This document shows, one piece after another, positions 26,027 through 34,563 of a stretch of DNA of 64,000 nt. This DNA is from Streptomyces chrestomyceticus JCM 4735. Its GTDB lineage: Bacteria; Actinomycetota; Actinomycetes; Streptomycetales; Streptomycetaceae. The DNA is taken from contig NZ_BHZC01000001.1 of the NCBI RefSeq assembly GCF_003865135.1, forward strand, positions 2,480,001 to 2,544,000. The letters run 5' to 3'. The notes under the pieces were generated by a model. It did no database searches, was not told the origin of the DNA, and was given only the letters and a program-made list of their open reading frames with translations. Position 1 is the first letter of the stretch; the number at the start of each line of letters is the position of its first letter. Made by a program: the position numbers and the translations under genes.

Positions 26027-26195
26027 TCGCCTACCGGGTTAGCTGACGGGTTCGGAGCAGGAAGGTCTCCTACGGGCGCCTCCGGGAAGGCGTCCGATTC
26101 ACCCCAAGGACGGGCCCCTCCTGCGCCGAAGTCGGCGACAAGAGGGCGGGTCCCCGGCTCCCCTGGCTCGCGCCGTACGGGGACTCGGCGATGAC
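26027..26195 (-). ncRNA. ydaO/yuaA c-di-AMP riboswitch
   Basis: The untranslated leader contains, in order on the minus strand, the ydaO conserved blocks CGCCGAGTCC, GGGGAGCCGGGGACC, TTGGGGTGAATC, GGAGACCTTCC and the hallmark CCGTCAGCTAACCCGGTAGG. It ends about 30 bases before the peptidase ATG. In this class, c-di-AMP binding shuts expression off. Boundaries are approximate. Confidence 0.9.
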
Positions 26196-26241
26196 TGTCC
26201 GTGCCGCGGTTGCGGCGGTGATCCTGCGGACAGCCGGATCG

Positions 26242-26271
26242 ACGCTAAACGGGGCCACTTTCAATCGGCAA
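26242..26271 (-). promoter_or_regulatory. promoter of the riboswitch-peptidase transcript
   Basis: TTGCCG (26271-26266) and TAGCGT (26247-26242) are separated by 18 bases, a good sigma-HrdB-type promoter. It would start transcription about 40 bases before the riboswitch. Confidence 0.55.
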
Positions 26272-26344
26272 ACAGAACCCCGGATTTGTGCCGTACGCCA
26301 CACGGGCACCGTGCAACCACCCCCAACAATTGGGACATAAAGAA

Positions 26345-26374
26345 GATCCAGTGGCGCCTGCGCACCACTGGATC
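26345..26374. terminator. terminator of the M16 peptidase operon
   Basis: Perfect 10-bp stem (26345-26354 with 26365-26374), with further pairing towards the loop, flanked by A-rich and T-rich bases. It is about 75 bases past the end of the second M16 gene. Confidence 0.8.
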
Positions 26375-26448
26375 CCTTATGTCACCGTTCGTCACACACT
26401 CGGGTCACAGGCCGTCCGTCCGGGCCGGAGACGTGCCGGTGACGCCCC

Positions 26449-27840
26449 TCAGCCCTTGACGACCGTCACCTCTCCGATGCCGAGCGCCTTGACCGGCTCC
26501 TCGATCTCGGCGGCGTCGCCCACCAGGACCGTCACCAGACGGTCGACCGGGAAGGCGTTGACGACCGCGGCGGTCGCCTCGACCGTGCCGGTCCGCGCCA
26601 GCCGCTCGTACAGCCGGGCCTGGTAGTCGTCGGGGAGCTGCTGCTCGACCTGGTCGGCGAGGGTGCCGGCGACAGCCGCGGCGGTCTCGTACTTCAGCGG
26701 CGCGACCCCGACGAGGTTCTGTACGGCCACATCGCGCTCGGCGTCCGTCAGGCCCTCCGCCGCGAGGGTGCGCAGCACCTTCCAGAGGTCATCCAGCGCC
26801 GGGCCGGTGGAGGCGGTGTCCACGGAGCCGCTGATGGCGAGCATCGCGGCGCCGTCGCCGTCGGCCGAGGAGCGCAGCACCTGCCCGAAGGAGCGCACCC
26901 CGTAGGTGTAGCCCTTCTCCTCGCGCAGCACCCGGTCCAGGCGGGAGGTGAGGGTGCCACCCAGGCAGTACGTGCCGAGCACCTGCGCGGGCCAGACGCG
27001 GTCGTGCCGGTCGGCGCCGATCCGGCCGATCAGCAACTGGGTCTGGACGGCGCCGGGGCGGTCGACGATCACGACCCGGCCGGTGTCGTCGGCGGTGATC
27101 GGGCTGGCCTTCACCGGTTCGGCGGGCGACCCCGTCCAGGCGCCGAGGGTCTCCGTGAGGGCCGCGTCCAGGTCGACGCCGATGAAGTCGCCCACGACGA
27201 CCGCGGTGGCCGTGGCGGGGCGTACATGGGCCTCGTAGAAGGCCCGCACGGCCGCCGCGTCGATACGGGCGACGGTCTCCTCGGTGCCCTGGCGCGGCCG
27301 CGACATCCGCGAGTCGGCCGGGAACAGCTCCTTGGACAGGGCCATCGCGGCACGCCGGGCCGGGTTGGCGAGCTCGTGCGGGATCTCGTCGAGGCGGTTG
27401 GCCACCAGGCGCTCGACCTCGCCGTCCGGGAAGGCGGGGGCGCGCAGGGCGTCGGCGAGCAGGCCGAGCGCCTTGTCCAGCCGGGAGGCCGGGACCTCCA
27501 GGGACACCCGGACGCCGGGGTGGTCGGCGTGCGCGTCCAGAGTGGCGCCGCAGCGCTCCAGCTCGGCGGCGAACTCCTCGGCGTCGTGCTTGTCGGTGCC
27601 CTCGGACAGGGCGCGCGCCATGATCGTGGCGACGCCGTCCAGGCCCGCCGGCTCGGCCTCCAGGGGCGCGACGATGTCGATCTCGACGGCGACGACCTGC
27701 TGGCCCGGACGGTGGCTGCGCAGGACCGTGAGCCCGTTGGGGAGCCGGCCGCGCTCGGGGGCCGGGAAGGCCCACGGCTTGGGGTCGCCGCCGGCCGGCT
27801 GCGGGTGGAAGGTCATCGTGCTGCTGACGGCGTCGCTCAC
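26449..27840 (-). CDS. M16-family peptidase-like protein, non-catalytic partner
   Basis: A 463-residue M16 fold protein. It keeps the R/Y motif of the C-terminal half (VLREEKGYTYGVRSFGQVL) but lacks the HxxEH zinc motif: the aligned position reads LDGVATIMARAL. This is the pattern of the non-catalytic subunit in two-component M16 peptidases, where one subunit brings zinc and the other the substrate-binding Arg/Tyr. The GTG start at 27840 overlaps the stop of the upstream M16 gene by four bases (GTGA), so the two are translated together. A later ATG (MTFHPQ) is also possible. Function is inferred. Confidence 0.88.
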   Translation of the reverse strand: MSDAVSSTMTFHPQPAGGDPKPWAFPAPERGRLPNGLTVLRSHRPGQQVVAVEIDIVAPLEAEPAGLDGVATIMARALSEGTDKHDAEEFAAELERCGATLDAHADHPGVRVSLEVPASRLDKALGLLADALRAPAFPDGEVERLVANRLDEIPHELANPARRAAMALSKELFPADSRMSRPRQGTEETVARIDAAAVRAFYEAHVRPATATAVVVGDFIGVDLDAALTETLGAWTGSPAEPVKASPITADDTGRVVIVDRPGAVQTQLLIGRIGADRHDRVWPAQVLGTYCLGGTLTSRLDRVLREEKGYTYGVRSFGQVLRSSADGDGAAMLAISGSVDTASTGPALDDLWKVLRTLAAEGLTDAERDVAVQNLVGVAPLKYETAAAVAGTLADQVEQQLPDDYQARLYERLARTGTVEATAAVVNAFPVDRLVTVLVGDAAEIEEPVKALGIGEVTVVKG

Positions 27841-29180
27841 TGGGCCGCCTCCTCGTCGTTGTCCTCGGCGGCGGTCGGCTCGGTCGGCTCGTACACGAGG
27901 ACCGCGCGGTTGTCGGGGCGCAGCCGGGCCTTGGCGACCTCCTGCACCTCCTGCGGGGTGATCTCCAGGACGCGCTGCACGGCGCTCAGGGCGAGCTGCG
28001 GGTCGCCGAACAGAACCGCGTAACGGCACAGTTCGTCGGCGCGCCCGGCGGCCGTGGCGAGCCGGTCCAGCCACTCGCGCTCAAGCTGGGCCTGCGCGCG
28101 CTCCATCTCCTCGGGGCTCGGGCCCTCGTCGGCGAAGCGGGCCAGCTCCTCGTCCACGGCGCGCTCGATGTCCGGCACCTCGACGCCGCCGGAGGTCTTC
28201 ACGTCCAGCCAGCCCAGCGAGGGGGCGCCGGCCAGCCGGAGCAGGCCGAAGCCCGCCGCGACGGCCGTACGGTCACGGCGCACCAGGCGGTTGTACAGCC
28301 GCGAGGACTCGCCGCCGCCGAGCACCGTCAGTGCCAGGTCGGCGGCGTCGGCCTCACGGGTGCCGTCGTGCGGGAGGCGGTAGGCGGCCATCAGGGCGCG
28401 GGACGGGACGTCCTCCTCGACGACCTCGCGCAGCTCCGTGCCGATGACGTCCGGGAGGGAGCCGTCGCGCGGCGGCTGCTTGCCCTCGTGGCCCGGGATC
28501 GAGCCGAAGTACTTCTCCACCCAGGCGAGGGTCTGCTCCGGGTCGATGTCGCCGACGACCGACAGCACCGCGTTGTTGGGCGCGTAGTACGTACGGAAGA
28601 AGGCCCGCGCGTCCTCCAGGGAGGCGGCGTCCAGGTCGGCCATCGAGCCGATGGGCGTGTGGTGGTACGGGTGTCCCTCCGGGTAGGCCATGGCCGTCAG
28701 CTTCTCGAAGGCCGTGCCGTAGGGGACGTTGTCGTAGCGCTGCCGGCGCTCGTTCTTGACGACGTCGCGCTGGTTCTCCAGGGACTCCTCGTCGAGCGCG
28801 GTCAGCAGGGAGCCCATGCGGTCGGCCTCCAGCCACAGCGCGAGCTCGAGCTGGTGGGCGGGCATGGTCTCGAAGTAGTTGGTGCGCTCGAAGCTGGTGG
28901 TGCCGTTCAGGGAGCCGCCGGCGCCCTGGACCAGTTCGAAGTGACCGTTGCCCGAGACCTGGGCGGAGCCCTGGAACATGAGGTGCTCGAAGAGGTGGGC
29001 CAGGCCCGTACGGCCCTTGACCTCGTGCCGCGAGCCGACGTCGTACCAGAGGCAGACCGCGGCGACCGGGGTCAGGTGATCCTCGGAGAGCACCACACGC
29101 AGGCCGTTGGCCAGCCGGTGCTCGGTCGCTGTCAGGCCGCCGGAGCCGGCTTGTTCTGTGGCCGTGTGACCCATGGGCAT
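27837..29180 (-). CDS. M16-family zinc metallopeptidase, catalytic subunit
   Basis: A 447-residue peptidase. The inverted zinc motif HLFEH is at 62-66 (His62, Glu65, His66), with the distal ligand Glu about 75 residues on in the SLENQRDVVKNERRQRYD segment. The start ATG 29180 lies behind GAAGGG. No signal peptide is visible. Together with the non-catalytic M16 protein directly downstream, it should form a clamshell heterodimer that degrades peptides. The substrate is unknown. It is divergent from parC. Confidence 0.93.
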   Translation of the reverse strand: MPMGHTATEQAGSGGLTATEHRLANGLRVVLSEDHLTPVAAVCLWYDVGSRHEVKGRTGLAHLFEHLMFQGSAQVSGNGHFELVQGAGGSLNGTTSFERTNYFETMPAHQLELALWLEADRMGSLLTALDEESLENQRDVVKNERRQRYDNVPYGTAFEKLTAMAYPEGHPYHHTPIGSMADLDAASLEDARAFFRTYYAPNNAVLSVVGDIDPEQTLAWVEKYFGSIPGHEGKQPPRDGSLPDVIGTELREVVEEDVPSRALMAAYRLPHDGTREADAADLALTVLGGGESSRLYNRLVRRDRTAVAAGFGLLRLAGAPSLGWLDVKTSGGVEVPDIERAVDEELARFADEGPSPEEMERAQAQLEREWLDRLATAAGRADELCRYAVLFGDPQLALSAVQRVLEITPQEVQEVAKARLRPDNRAVLVYEPTEPTAAEDNDEEAAQ

Positions 29181-29421
29181 GTACGTCCCTTCGATCCGCT
29201 TGCGAGAAAGTTCTGTCACTGTATGCAAGCGTGCCGAGCTATGGCGAAGTTCCCGGCCGGGCTGCCTCGTACGAGCGGACTTCGCGGCGACCTCGTCCGG
29301 GGCCTGGGGAGGGTCGCGGTCGGCGTTGTCAGTGGGCCGGGCCACAATGGTCCGCGAAAGACCCGAACGTTGATCCCGCATCGGCAAGCAGCAGGACGCA
29401 AGCGAAGGAGCCGCAGCCGCG

Positions 29422-31869
29422 ATGGCCCGCCGTAGCACGAAGACCCCGCCGCCGGACGACTTCGAGGAGAGGATCCTCGACATCGACGTCGTCGACGAGA
29501 TGCAGGGCTCCTTCCTTGAGTACGCGTACTCGGTCATCTACTCCCGCGCCCTCCCGGACGCCCGCGACGGCCTCAAGCCCGTACACCGCCGCATCCTCTA
29601 TCAGATGAACGAGATGGGGCTGCGTCCCGAGCGCAGCTACGTCAAGTGCGCCCGTGTCGTCGGCGAGGTGATGGGTAAGCTCCACCCGCACGGCGACGCC
29701 TCCATCTACGACGCCCTGGTGCGGATGGCGCAGTCCTTCTCCATGCGGCTGCCGCTGGTGGACGGCCACGGCAACTTCGGCTCGCTCGGCAACGACGACC
29801 CGCCCGCCGCCATGCGGTACACCGAGTGCAAGATGGCCTCGGCGACCTCCCTGATGACGGAGTCCATCGACGAGGACACGGTCGACTTCGCCCCGAACTA
29901 CGACGGCCAGGAGCAGGAGCCGGTCGCCCTGCCGGCCGCCTACCCGAACCTCCTCGTCAACGGCGCGTCCGGCATCGCGGTCGGCATGGCGACGAACATG
30001 CCGCCGCACAACCTCGGCGAGGTCATCGCCGCCGCCCGCCACCTCATCAAGCACCCGAACGCCGACCTCGACACGCTGATGAAGTACGTGCCGGGCCCCG
30101 ACCTTCCGACCGGTGGCCGGATCGTCGGCCTGGGCGGCATCCGTGATGCCTACGAGTCGGGACGCGGCACCTTCAAGATCCGCGCCACGGTCTCGGTGGA
30201 GAACGTCACCGCCCGCCGCAAGGGGCTGGTCGTCACCGAACTGCCGTTCGCGGTCGGCCCCGAGAAGGTCATCTCCAAGATCAAGGACCTGGTGGGCGCG
30301 AAGAAGCTCCAGGGCATCGCGGACGTCAAGGACCTCACGGACCGCGAGCACGGCCTGCGCCTGGTCATCGAGATCAAGAACGGCTTCAACCCGGAGGCCG
30401 TCCTGGAGCAGCTCTACAAGCTCACGGCCATGGAGGAGTCCTTCGGCATCAACAACGTCGCGCTGGTGGACGGCCAGCCGCTGACGCTGGGCCTCAAGGA
30501 GCTGCTGGAGGTCTACGTCGACCACCGCTTCGACGTGGTGCGCCGGCGCAGCGAATTCCGCCGTACCAAGAAGCGCGACCGCCTCCACCTGGTCGAGGGC
30601 CTGCTCACGGCCCTGGTCGACATCGACGAGGTGATCCGCCTCATCCGCTCCAGCGAGAACAGCGCCCAGGCCAAGGAACGGCTGATGGACCGCTTCTCGC
30701 TGAGCGACATCCAGACGCAGTACATCCTCGACACCCCGCTGCGCCGCCTGACCAAGTTCGACCGGATCGAGCTGGAGTCGGAGCGCGACAAGCTCAAGGC
30801 GGAGATCGAGGAGCTGACCAAGATCCTCGAATCGGACGCCGAGTTGCGCAAGCTGGTCTCCGGCGAGCTGGCCGCGGTGGCCAAGAAGTACGGCACGGAC
30901 CGGCGCACCGTGCTGCTGGAGTCGGCGGGCGCCCCGGTGTCCGCGATGCCGCTGGAGGTCGCCGACGACCCGTGCCGGGTGCTGCTGTCCTCCACGGGCC
31001 TGCTGGCCCGTACGGCCAACGGCGAAGTCAATTTCGACGCGGAGGCCAAGCGCGTCAAGCACGACGTGATCGTCTCGGCGGTGCCGGCCACCACGCGCGG
31101 CGAGGTGGGCGCGGTGACGTCCACCGGTCGGCTGCTGCGGCTCCAGGTCGTCGACCTGCCGCAGCTCCCCGACACCATCGCGGCACCGACCCTGTCGGGC
31201 GGCGCGCCGGTCTCCGAGTTCCTCAGCCTCCAGGACGGCGAGGAACTGATCTGCCTGATGACGCTGGACGAGTCCTCGCCGGGCCTGGCCCTCGGCACGC
31301 AGCAGGGCATCGTCAAGCGCGTGGTGCCGGACTATCCGTCGCACAAGGAGGAGTTGGAGGTCATCACCCTCAAGGAGGGCGACCGCATCGTGGGCGCCGC
31401 CGAGCTGCGCACGGGCGAGGAGGACCTGGTCTTCATCACCGACGAGGCGCAGCTTCTGCGCTATCCGGCGGGGCAGGTACGGCCGCAGGGGCGGCCGGCG
31501 GGCGGTATGACGGGCATCAAGCTGGGCCCGGACGCGAAGGTCATCTTCTTCTCGGCCGTCGACCCCGGTGCCGACGCCATGGTCTTCACCGTCTCCGGCT
31601 CGCACGGCACCCTCGACGACTCCGTCTCCACGGCCAAGCTCACTCCCTTCGACCAGTACCCGCGCAAGGGCCGGGCGACCGGCGGCGTGCGCTGCCAGCG
31701 GTTCCTGAAGGGTGAGGACTGTCTCTCCCTGGCCTGGGCGGGCGCCGCGCCGGTGCGGGCGGCGAACGCCAAGGGTGTCCCGGTCGACCTGCCGGAGCCG
31801 GACCCGCGCCGGGACGGCTCGGGCGTACCACTGACGAAGCCGGTCGCCGCGCTCGCCGGGCCGGTGTAG
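29422..31869 (+). CDS. parC: DNA topoisomerase IV subunit A
   Basis: An 815-residue type IIA topoisomerase A subunit. It decatenates chromosomes with ParE. The quinolone-resistance region [17 protein letters not shown] lies at 88-104 and the DNA-linking tyrosine is Tyr133 in AAMRYTECK. The winged-helix/tower core is followed by a C-terminal beta-pinwheel domain (about 510-815). The length and start [18 protein letters not shown] fit the Streptomyces second gyrA-type protein rather than GyrA. Residue Ala93 occupies the position of GyrA Ser83. parE lies about 12 kb away on the opposite strand. Confidence 0.95.
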   Translation: MARRSTKTPPPDDFEERILDIDVVDEMQGSFLEYAYSVIYSRALPDARDGLKPVHRRILYQMNEMGLRPERSYVKCARVVGEVMGKLHPHGDASIYDALVRMAQSFSMRLPLVDGHGNFGSLGNDDPPAAMRYTECKMASATSLMTESIDEDTVDFAPNYDGQEQEPVALPAAYPNLLVNGASGIAVGMATNMPPHNLGEVIAAARHLIKHPNADLDTLMKYVPGPDLPTGGRIVGLGGIRDAYESGRGTFKIRATVSVENVTARRKGLVVTELPFAVGPEKVISKIKDLVGAKKLQGIADVKDLTDREHGLRLVIEIKNGFNPEAVLEQLYKLTAMEESFGINNVALVDGQPLTLGLKELLEVYVDHRFDVVRRRSEFRRTKKRDRLHLVEGLLTALVDIDEVIRLIRSSENSAQAKERLMDRFSLSDIQTQYILDTPLRRLTKFDRIELESERDKLKAEIEELTKILESDAELRKLVSGELAAVAKKYGTDRRTVLLESAGAPVSAMPLEVADDPCRVLLSSTGLLARTANGEVNFDAEAKRVKHDVIVSAVPATTRGEVGAVTSTGRLLRLQVVDLPQLPDTIAAPTLSGGAPVSEFLSLQDGEELICLMTLDESSPGLALGTQQGIVKRVVPDYPSHKEELEVITLKEGDRIVGAAELRTGEEDLVFITDEAQLLRYPAGQVRPQGRPAGGMTGIKLGPDAKVIFFSAVDPGADAMVFTVSGSHGTLDDSVSTAKLTPFDQYPRKGRATGGVRCQRFLKGEDCLSLAWAGAAPVRAANAKGVPVDLPEPDPRRDGSGVPLTKPVAALAGPV

Positions 31870-31900
31870 CGGGCACGGTTCCGCGTCGAGAACGGTGACG

Positions 31901-31936
31901 ACGCCCCTGGGACGGCTGCGGCCGGGCCGGGGGCGT
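31901..31936 (+). terminator. terminator of parC
   Basis: Ten-base stem (31901-31910 with 31927-31936), perfect except for one G-U pair, about 30 bases after the parC stop. Confidence 0.6.
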
Positions 31937-31997
31937 TGCCTTGCCCGTCGCGGCGTCCACGGGGGCTCGGTGTCCGCGAGAGGCGGGCTGCCGACGG

Positions 31998-33269
31998 CTA
32001 CCGGTTGTCGGGTTCCCCCGGCCGCTCCGACTCCCCCGGCCGCTCCGACTCCCCCGGCCGCTCCGGCTCCTCCGGCTCGTCCGGACCGGCGAAGTCAGCG
32101 GTCTCATCAGGCTCGCCCGTGGACGGTACGTACCGGAGTACGCCCCACATGCTGTTCACGTCGGCGCGCTCCGGGCCCGTCTCCCGGCAGTCGGTCAGCT
32201 CCTTGCGTACCGCCGCCGTGTCGACCCCGCTGCCGATCAGGACGAGCTGGGTGCGGCGCTCCTCGTCCGGCTGCCACGGCGACGGGTAGAAGCGCAGGAA
32301 GTCGCCGACCGCGTGCACGGCGAACTTCTGGCGGTTCTCCGGTACGTCGAAGTGGACGAACCCCTTGATCCGGTAGAGACCGGCGGGCCTGCTGTCCAGG
32401 AAGGCCATGAGCCGGCGCGGGTTCATCGGCTCGTCCGACTCGAACGCGACACTCTCGTACGCGGCGTGGAGGTGCTGCCGATGACCGTGGCCGTGGCCAC
32501 CACACCCCGGCCCGTGCTCACCACACTCGTCCCCCTCCTCGGCCTCCGCTTCCTCACGGAACAGATCCTCGAAGGACAACTGACGGACCGCCTCGTCGTC
32601 CGCCTCGCGCGGCTTGCGGTCGAAGAACAGCTCCGGGTCGATCCGCCCGTACGCGGCGGGCACGACCGGCGTCCCCGGGCTCAGCTCGGCAAGGGTCTCC
32701 AGCAGCGAGCGCTGCTCCGCCTCCCCGATCCGGTCGGCCTTGTTCAGGACCACCAGATCGGCGATGGCCACATGCCGGTCGATCTCCGGGTGCCGGGCCC
32801 GGGTGGCCCCGAACTCCGCCGCGTCGACGACCTCGACCAGTCCGCCGTAGACGATCCGGTCGTTCTCGCTGGCCAGGACCATGCGGATGAGTTCCTGGGG
32901 CTCGGCCAGGCCGCTCGCCTCGATGACGATCACATCGATACGGGCCGACGGCCGGGCCAGCCGTTCCAGGTACTCGTCCAGCTCGCTGGTGTCGACGGCG
33001 CAGCACAGACAGCCGTTGCCCAGCGAGACCATCGAGTCGACCTGCCCGGCCACCGTCATGGCGTCGATCTCGATGCTGCCGAAGTCGTTGACGACCGCTC
33101 CGACGCGGCTGCCGCCGCTGCGGCCCAGCAGATGGTTGAGCAGGGTCGTCTTGCCGGAACCGAGGAATCCGGCGAGCACGATGACCGGAATCTGTCGCGG
33201 GGCCTGCGGGGCCAAGGGGGCGCCTCCATCGTCGTACGTCGGTGCGGCGGCGCGCCGTCGGTCCGGCAC
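31998..33269 (-). CDS. CobW/COG0523 GTPase, putative metallochaperone
   Basis: A 423-residue G3E-type GTPase. P-loop GFLGSGKTT at 34-42, the metal-binding CLCC motif at 87-90, NKAD for guanine recognition and a His/Cys-rich loop CGEHGPGCGGHGHGHRQHLH (about residues 240-260) are visible, followed by the CobW C-terminal domain. The family inserts or delivers metal (Zn, Co or Fe) to target proteins, often under metal limitation. The tail repeats ERPGES three times. The GTG at 33269 is four bases after the citrate synthase stop, so it is translationally coupled to it. No zinc or cobalt repressor site was found. Confidence 0.9.
   Translation of the reverse strand: MPDRRRAAAPTYDDGGAPLAPQAPRQIPVIVLAGFLGSGKTTLLNHLLGRSGGSRVGAVVNDFGSIEIDAMTVAGQVDSMVSLGNGCLCCAVDTSELDEYLERLARPSARIDVIVIEASGLAEPQELIRMVLASENDRIVYGGLVEVVDAAEFGATRARHPEIDRHVAIADLVVLNKADRIGEAEQRSLLETLAELSPGTPVVPAAYGRIDPELFFDRKPREADDEAVRQLSFEDLFREEAEAEEGDECGEHGPGCGGHGHGHRQHLHAAYESVAFESDEPMNPRRLMAFLDSRPAGLYRIKGFVHFDVPENRQKFAVHAVGDFLRFYPSPWQPDEERRTQLVLIGSGVDTAAVRKELTDCRETGPERADVNSMWGVLRYVPSTGEPDETADFAGPDEPEEPERPGESERPGESERPGEPDNR
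32013..32066. repeat. three tandem 18-base repeats in the CobW gene 3' end
   Basis: Three nearly identical 18-base units (32013-32030, 32031-32048, 32049-32066) encode the ERPGES-type tail of the CobW protein. The repeat is in frame and could expand or shrink. Confidence 0.85.
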
Positions 33270-33273
33270 GCCG

Positions 33274-34440
33274 TCAGTTCAGCGCGGCGGGCACCGGCTG
33301 CGGCGGGGGCGGACCGACATAGCGGGCCGCCGGGCGGATGATCTTCGAGTCGTCCGCCTGCTCCAGGATATTGGCGCTCCACCCGACCACCCGGGCCGCA
33401 CAGAAGGTGGGAGTGAACATCTCACGCGGCAGACCGCACAGCTCCATCACCACACCCGCGTAGAACTCGACGTTGGTGTGCAGTTCCCGGCCGGGCTTGA
33501 GCTCGGCGAGCAGCGCCTCGACCCGCTCCTCCACCTGCACCGCGAAGTCCACGAGCGGTCCGCCGAACCCCCGGGCGATGTCGCGCAGCATCCGCGAGCG
33601 CGGGTCCTCGGTGCGATAGACGGGGTGCCCGAATCCCATGATCCGCTCGCCCGAACCGACCCGTTCGCGGATCCAGGCGTCGATACGGTCCGGGCTGCCG
33701 ATGGCGTCGAGGGAGTCCAGCGCCCGGCTGGGCGCGCCGCCGTGCAGCGGCCCGGAGAGCGCGCCGACCGCACCCGCCAGGCAGGCCGCGAGGTCGGCGC
33801 CCGTGGAGGCGATGACGCGGGCGGTGAACGTCGACGCGTTGAAGCCGTGGTCGACGGTGCAGATCAGGTACCGCTCGATGGCACGGGTACGCGCGGGGTC
33901 CGGCTCCTCACCGGTGAGCATGTACAGGTAGTTGGCGGCGTACGGGAGGTCGTCCCGCGGCTCGACCGGTTCCAGGCCGCGGCCGATGCGGTGCAGCGCG
34001 GTGAGCACGGTGGGTACGGCGGCGCATGCGGCGAGCGCGTCAGCGCCACGCTGCCGGGCGTCGATGTCGTAGAGAGGCTGGAAGTCCGCTGCCGCGCCGA
34101 GCAGGGAGAGCGCGGTACGCAGCCCCGCGAGCGGGCCGCTGCGGGCGCTCGCACGGGCGATACCGGGCAGTGCGTCCCGTACGGCGCCGGGCAGGTGACG
34201 CAGCGCCACGGTCTCCGCCTGGAAGGCCGCGCGCTGCTCCGCGTCCGGCAGGTACCCGCGGAGCATCAGGTGCCAGACATCCTCGAAGGTACGGCTCTGC
34301 GCGAGCTCCACGGCGGAGTACTGCCGGTAGTGGTAAAAGCCCTCCCCGCCCCGTACGTCCCCCAGCTCGGTCTCGGTGACGATCACTCCCGCAAGCCCGC
34401 GGGGCGCGTCGAACGTCGCGCCGGCCTCGGCAATCGACAT
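33274..34440 (-). CDS. citrate synthase family protein (atypical catalytic Asp to Glu)
   Basis: A 388-residue citrate-synthase-fold protein. The two active His are visible in SGPLHGGAPSRA (His233) and GFGHPVYRTEDP (His272). The position of the classic catalytic Asp is Glu325 in LHTNVEFYAG instead of NVDFYSG. Usual enzymes form citrate from oxaloacetate and acetyl-CoA; 2-methylcitrate synthases use propionyl-CoA. The Glu change makes activity less certain. ATG 34440 follows GGAGGG. The promoter has a perfect TTGACA. It shares its upstream region with the divergent fusion citrate synthase and is coupled to CobW downstream. Confidence 0.88.
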   Translation of the reverse strand: MSIAEAGATFDAPRGLAGVIVTETELGDVRGGEGFYHYRQYSAVELAQSRTFEDVWHLMLRGYLPDAEQRAAFQAETVALRHLPGAVRDALPGIARASARSGPLAGLRTALSLLGAAADFQPLYDIDARQRGADALAACAAVPTVLTALHRIGRGLEPVEPRDDLPYAANYLYMLTGEEPDPARTRAIERYLICTVDHGFNASTFTARVIASTGADLAACLAGAVGALSGPLHGGAPSRALDSLDAIGSPDRIDAWIRERVGSGERIMGFGHPVYRTEDPRSRMLRDIARGFGGPLVDFAVQVEERVEALLAELKPGRELHTNVEFYAGVVMELCGLPREMFTPTFCAARVVGWSANILEQADDSKIIRPAARYVGPPPPQPVPAALN

Positions 34441-34487
34441 GACGGTCCTCCCTGTGTCTGTCTCCTGGGCACTCCCATTGACTTGAC

Positions 34488-34515
34488 TGTCTATTCTGGA
34501 TTGGACGGGTGTCAA
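34488..34515 (-). promoter_or_regulatory. promoter of the atypical citrate synthase
   Basis: TTGACA at 34515-34510 (minus strand) and TAGACA at 34493-34488, spacing 16. The leader to ATG 34440 is about 40 bases. Confidence 0.55.
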
Positions 34516-34517
34516 TG

Positions 34518-34547
34518 TTGATCAGATCAATACATGCGCGGGATCAA
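34518..34547. promoter_or_regulatory. GATCAA palindrome plus half site between the citrate synthases
   Basis: TTGATCAGATCAA (34518-34530) is a perfect 6-1-6 palindrome, and a third GATCAA begins at 34542. It abuts the -35 of the atypical citrate synthase and lies about 20-45 bases before the start of the fusion protein. It is a plausible target for the helix-turn-helix domain of that protein, but binding is untested. Confidence 0.45.
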
Positions 34548-34563
34548 TCGATAGGGTTGGGGC

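Noticed and set aside
29329..31605. A 758-codon minus-strand frame opposite parC
   Set aside because: parC motifs are unambiguous on the plus strand.
32013..32066. Tandem repeats as a CRISPR array
   Set aside because: There are three units without spacers, in frame within the CobW gene, so this is a coding repeat.
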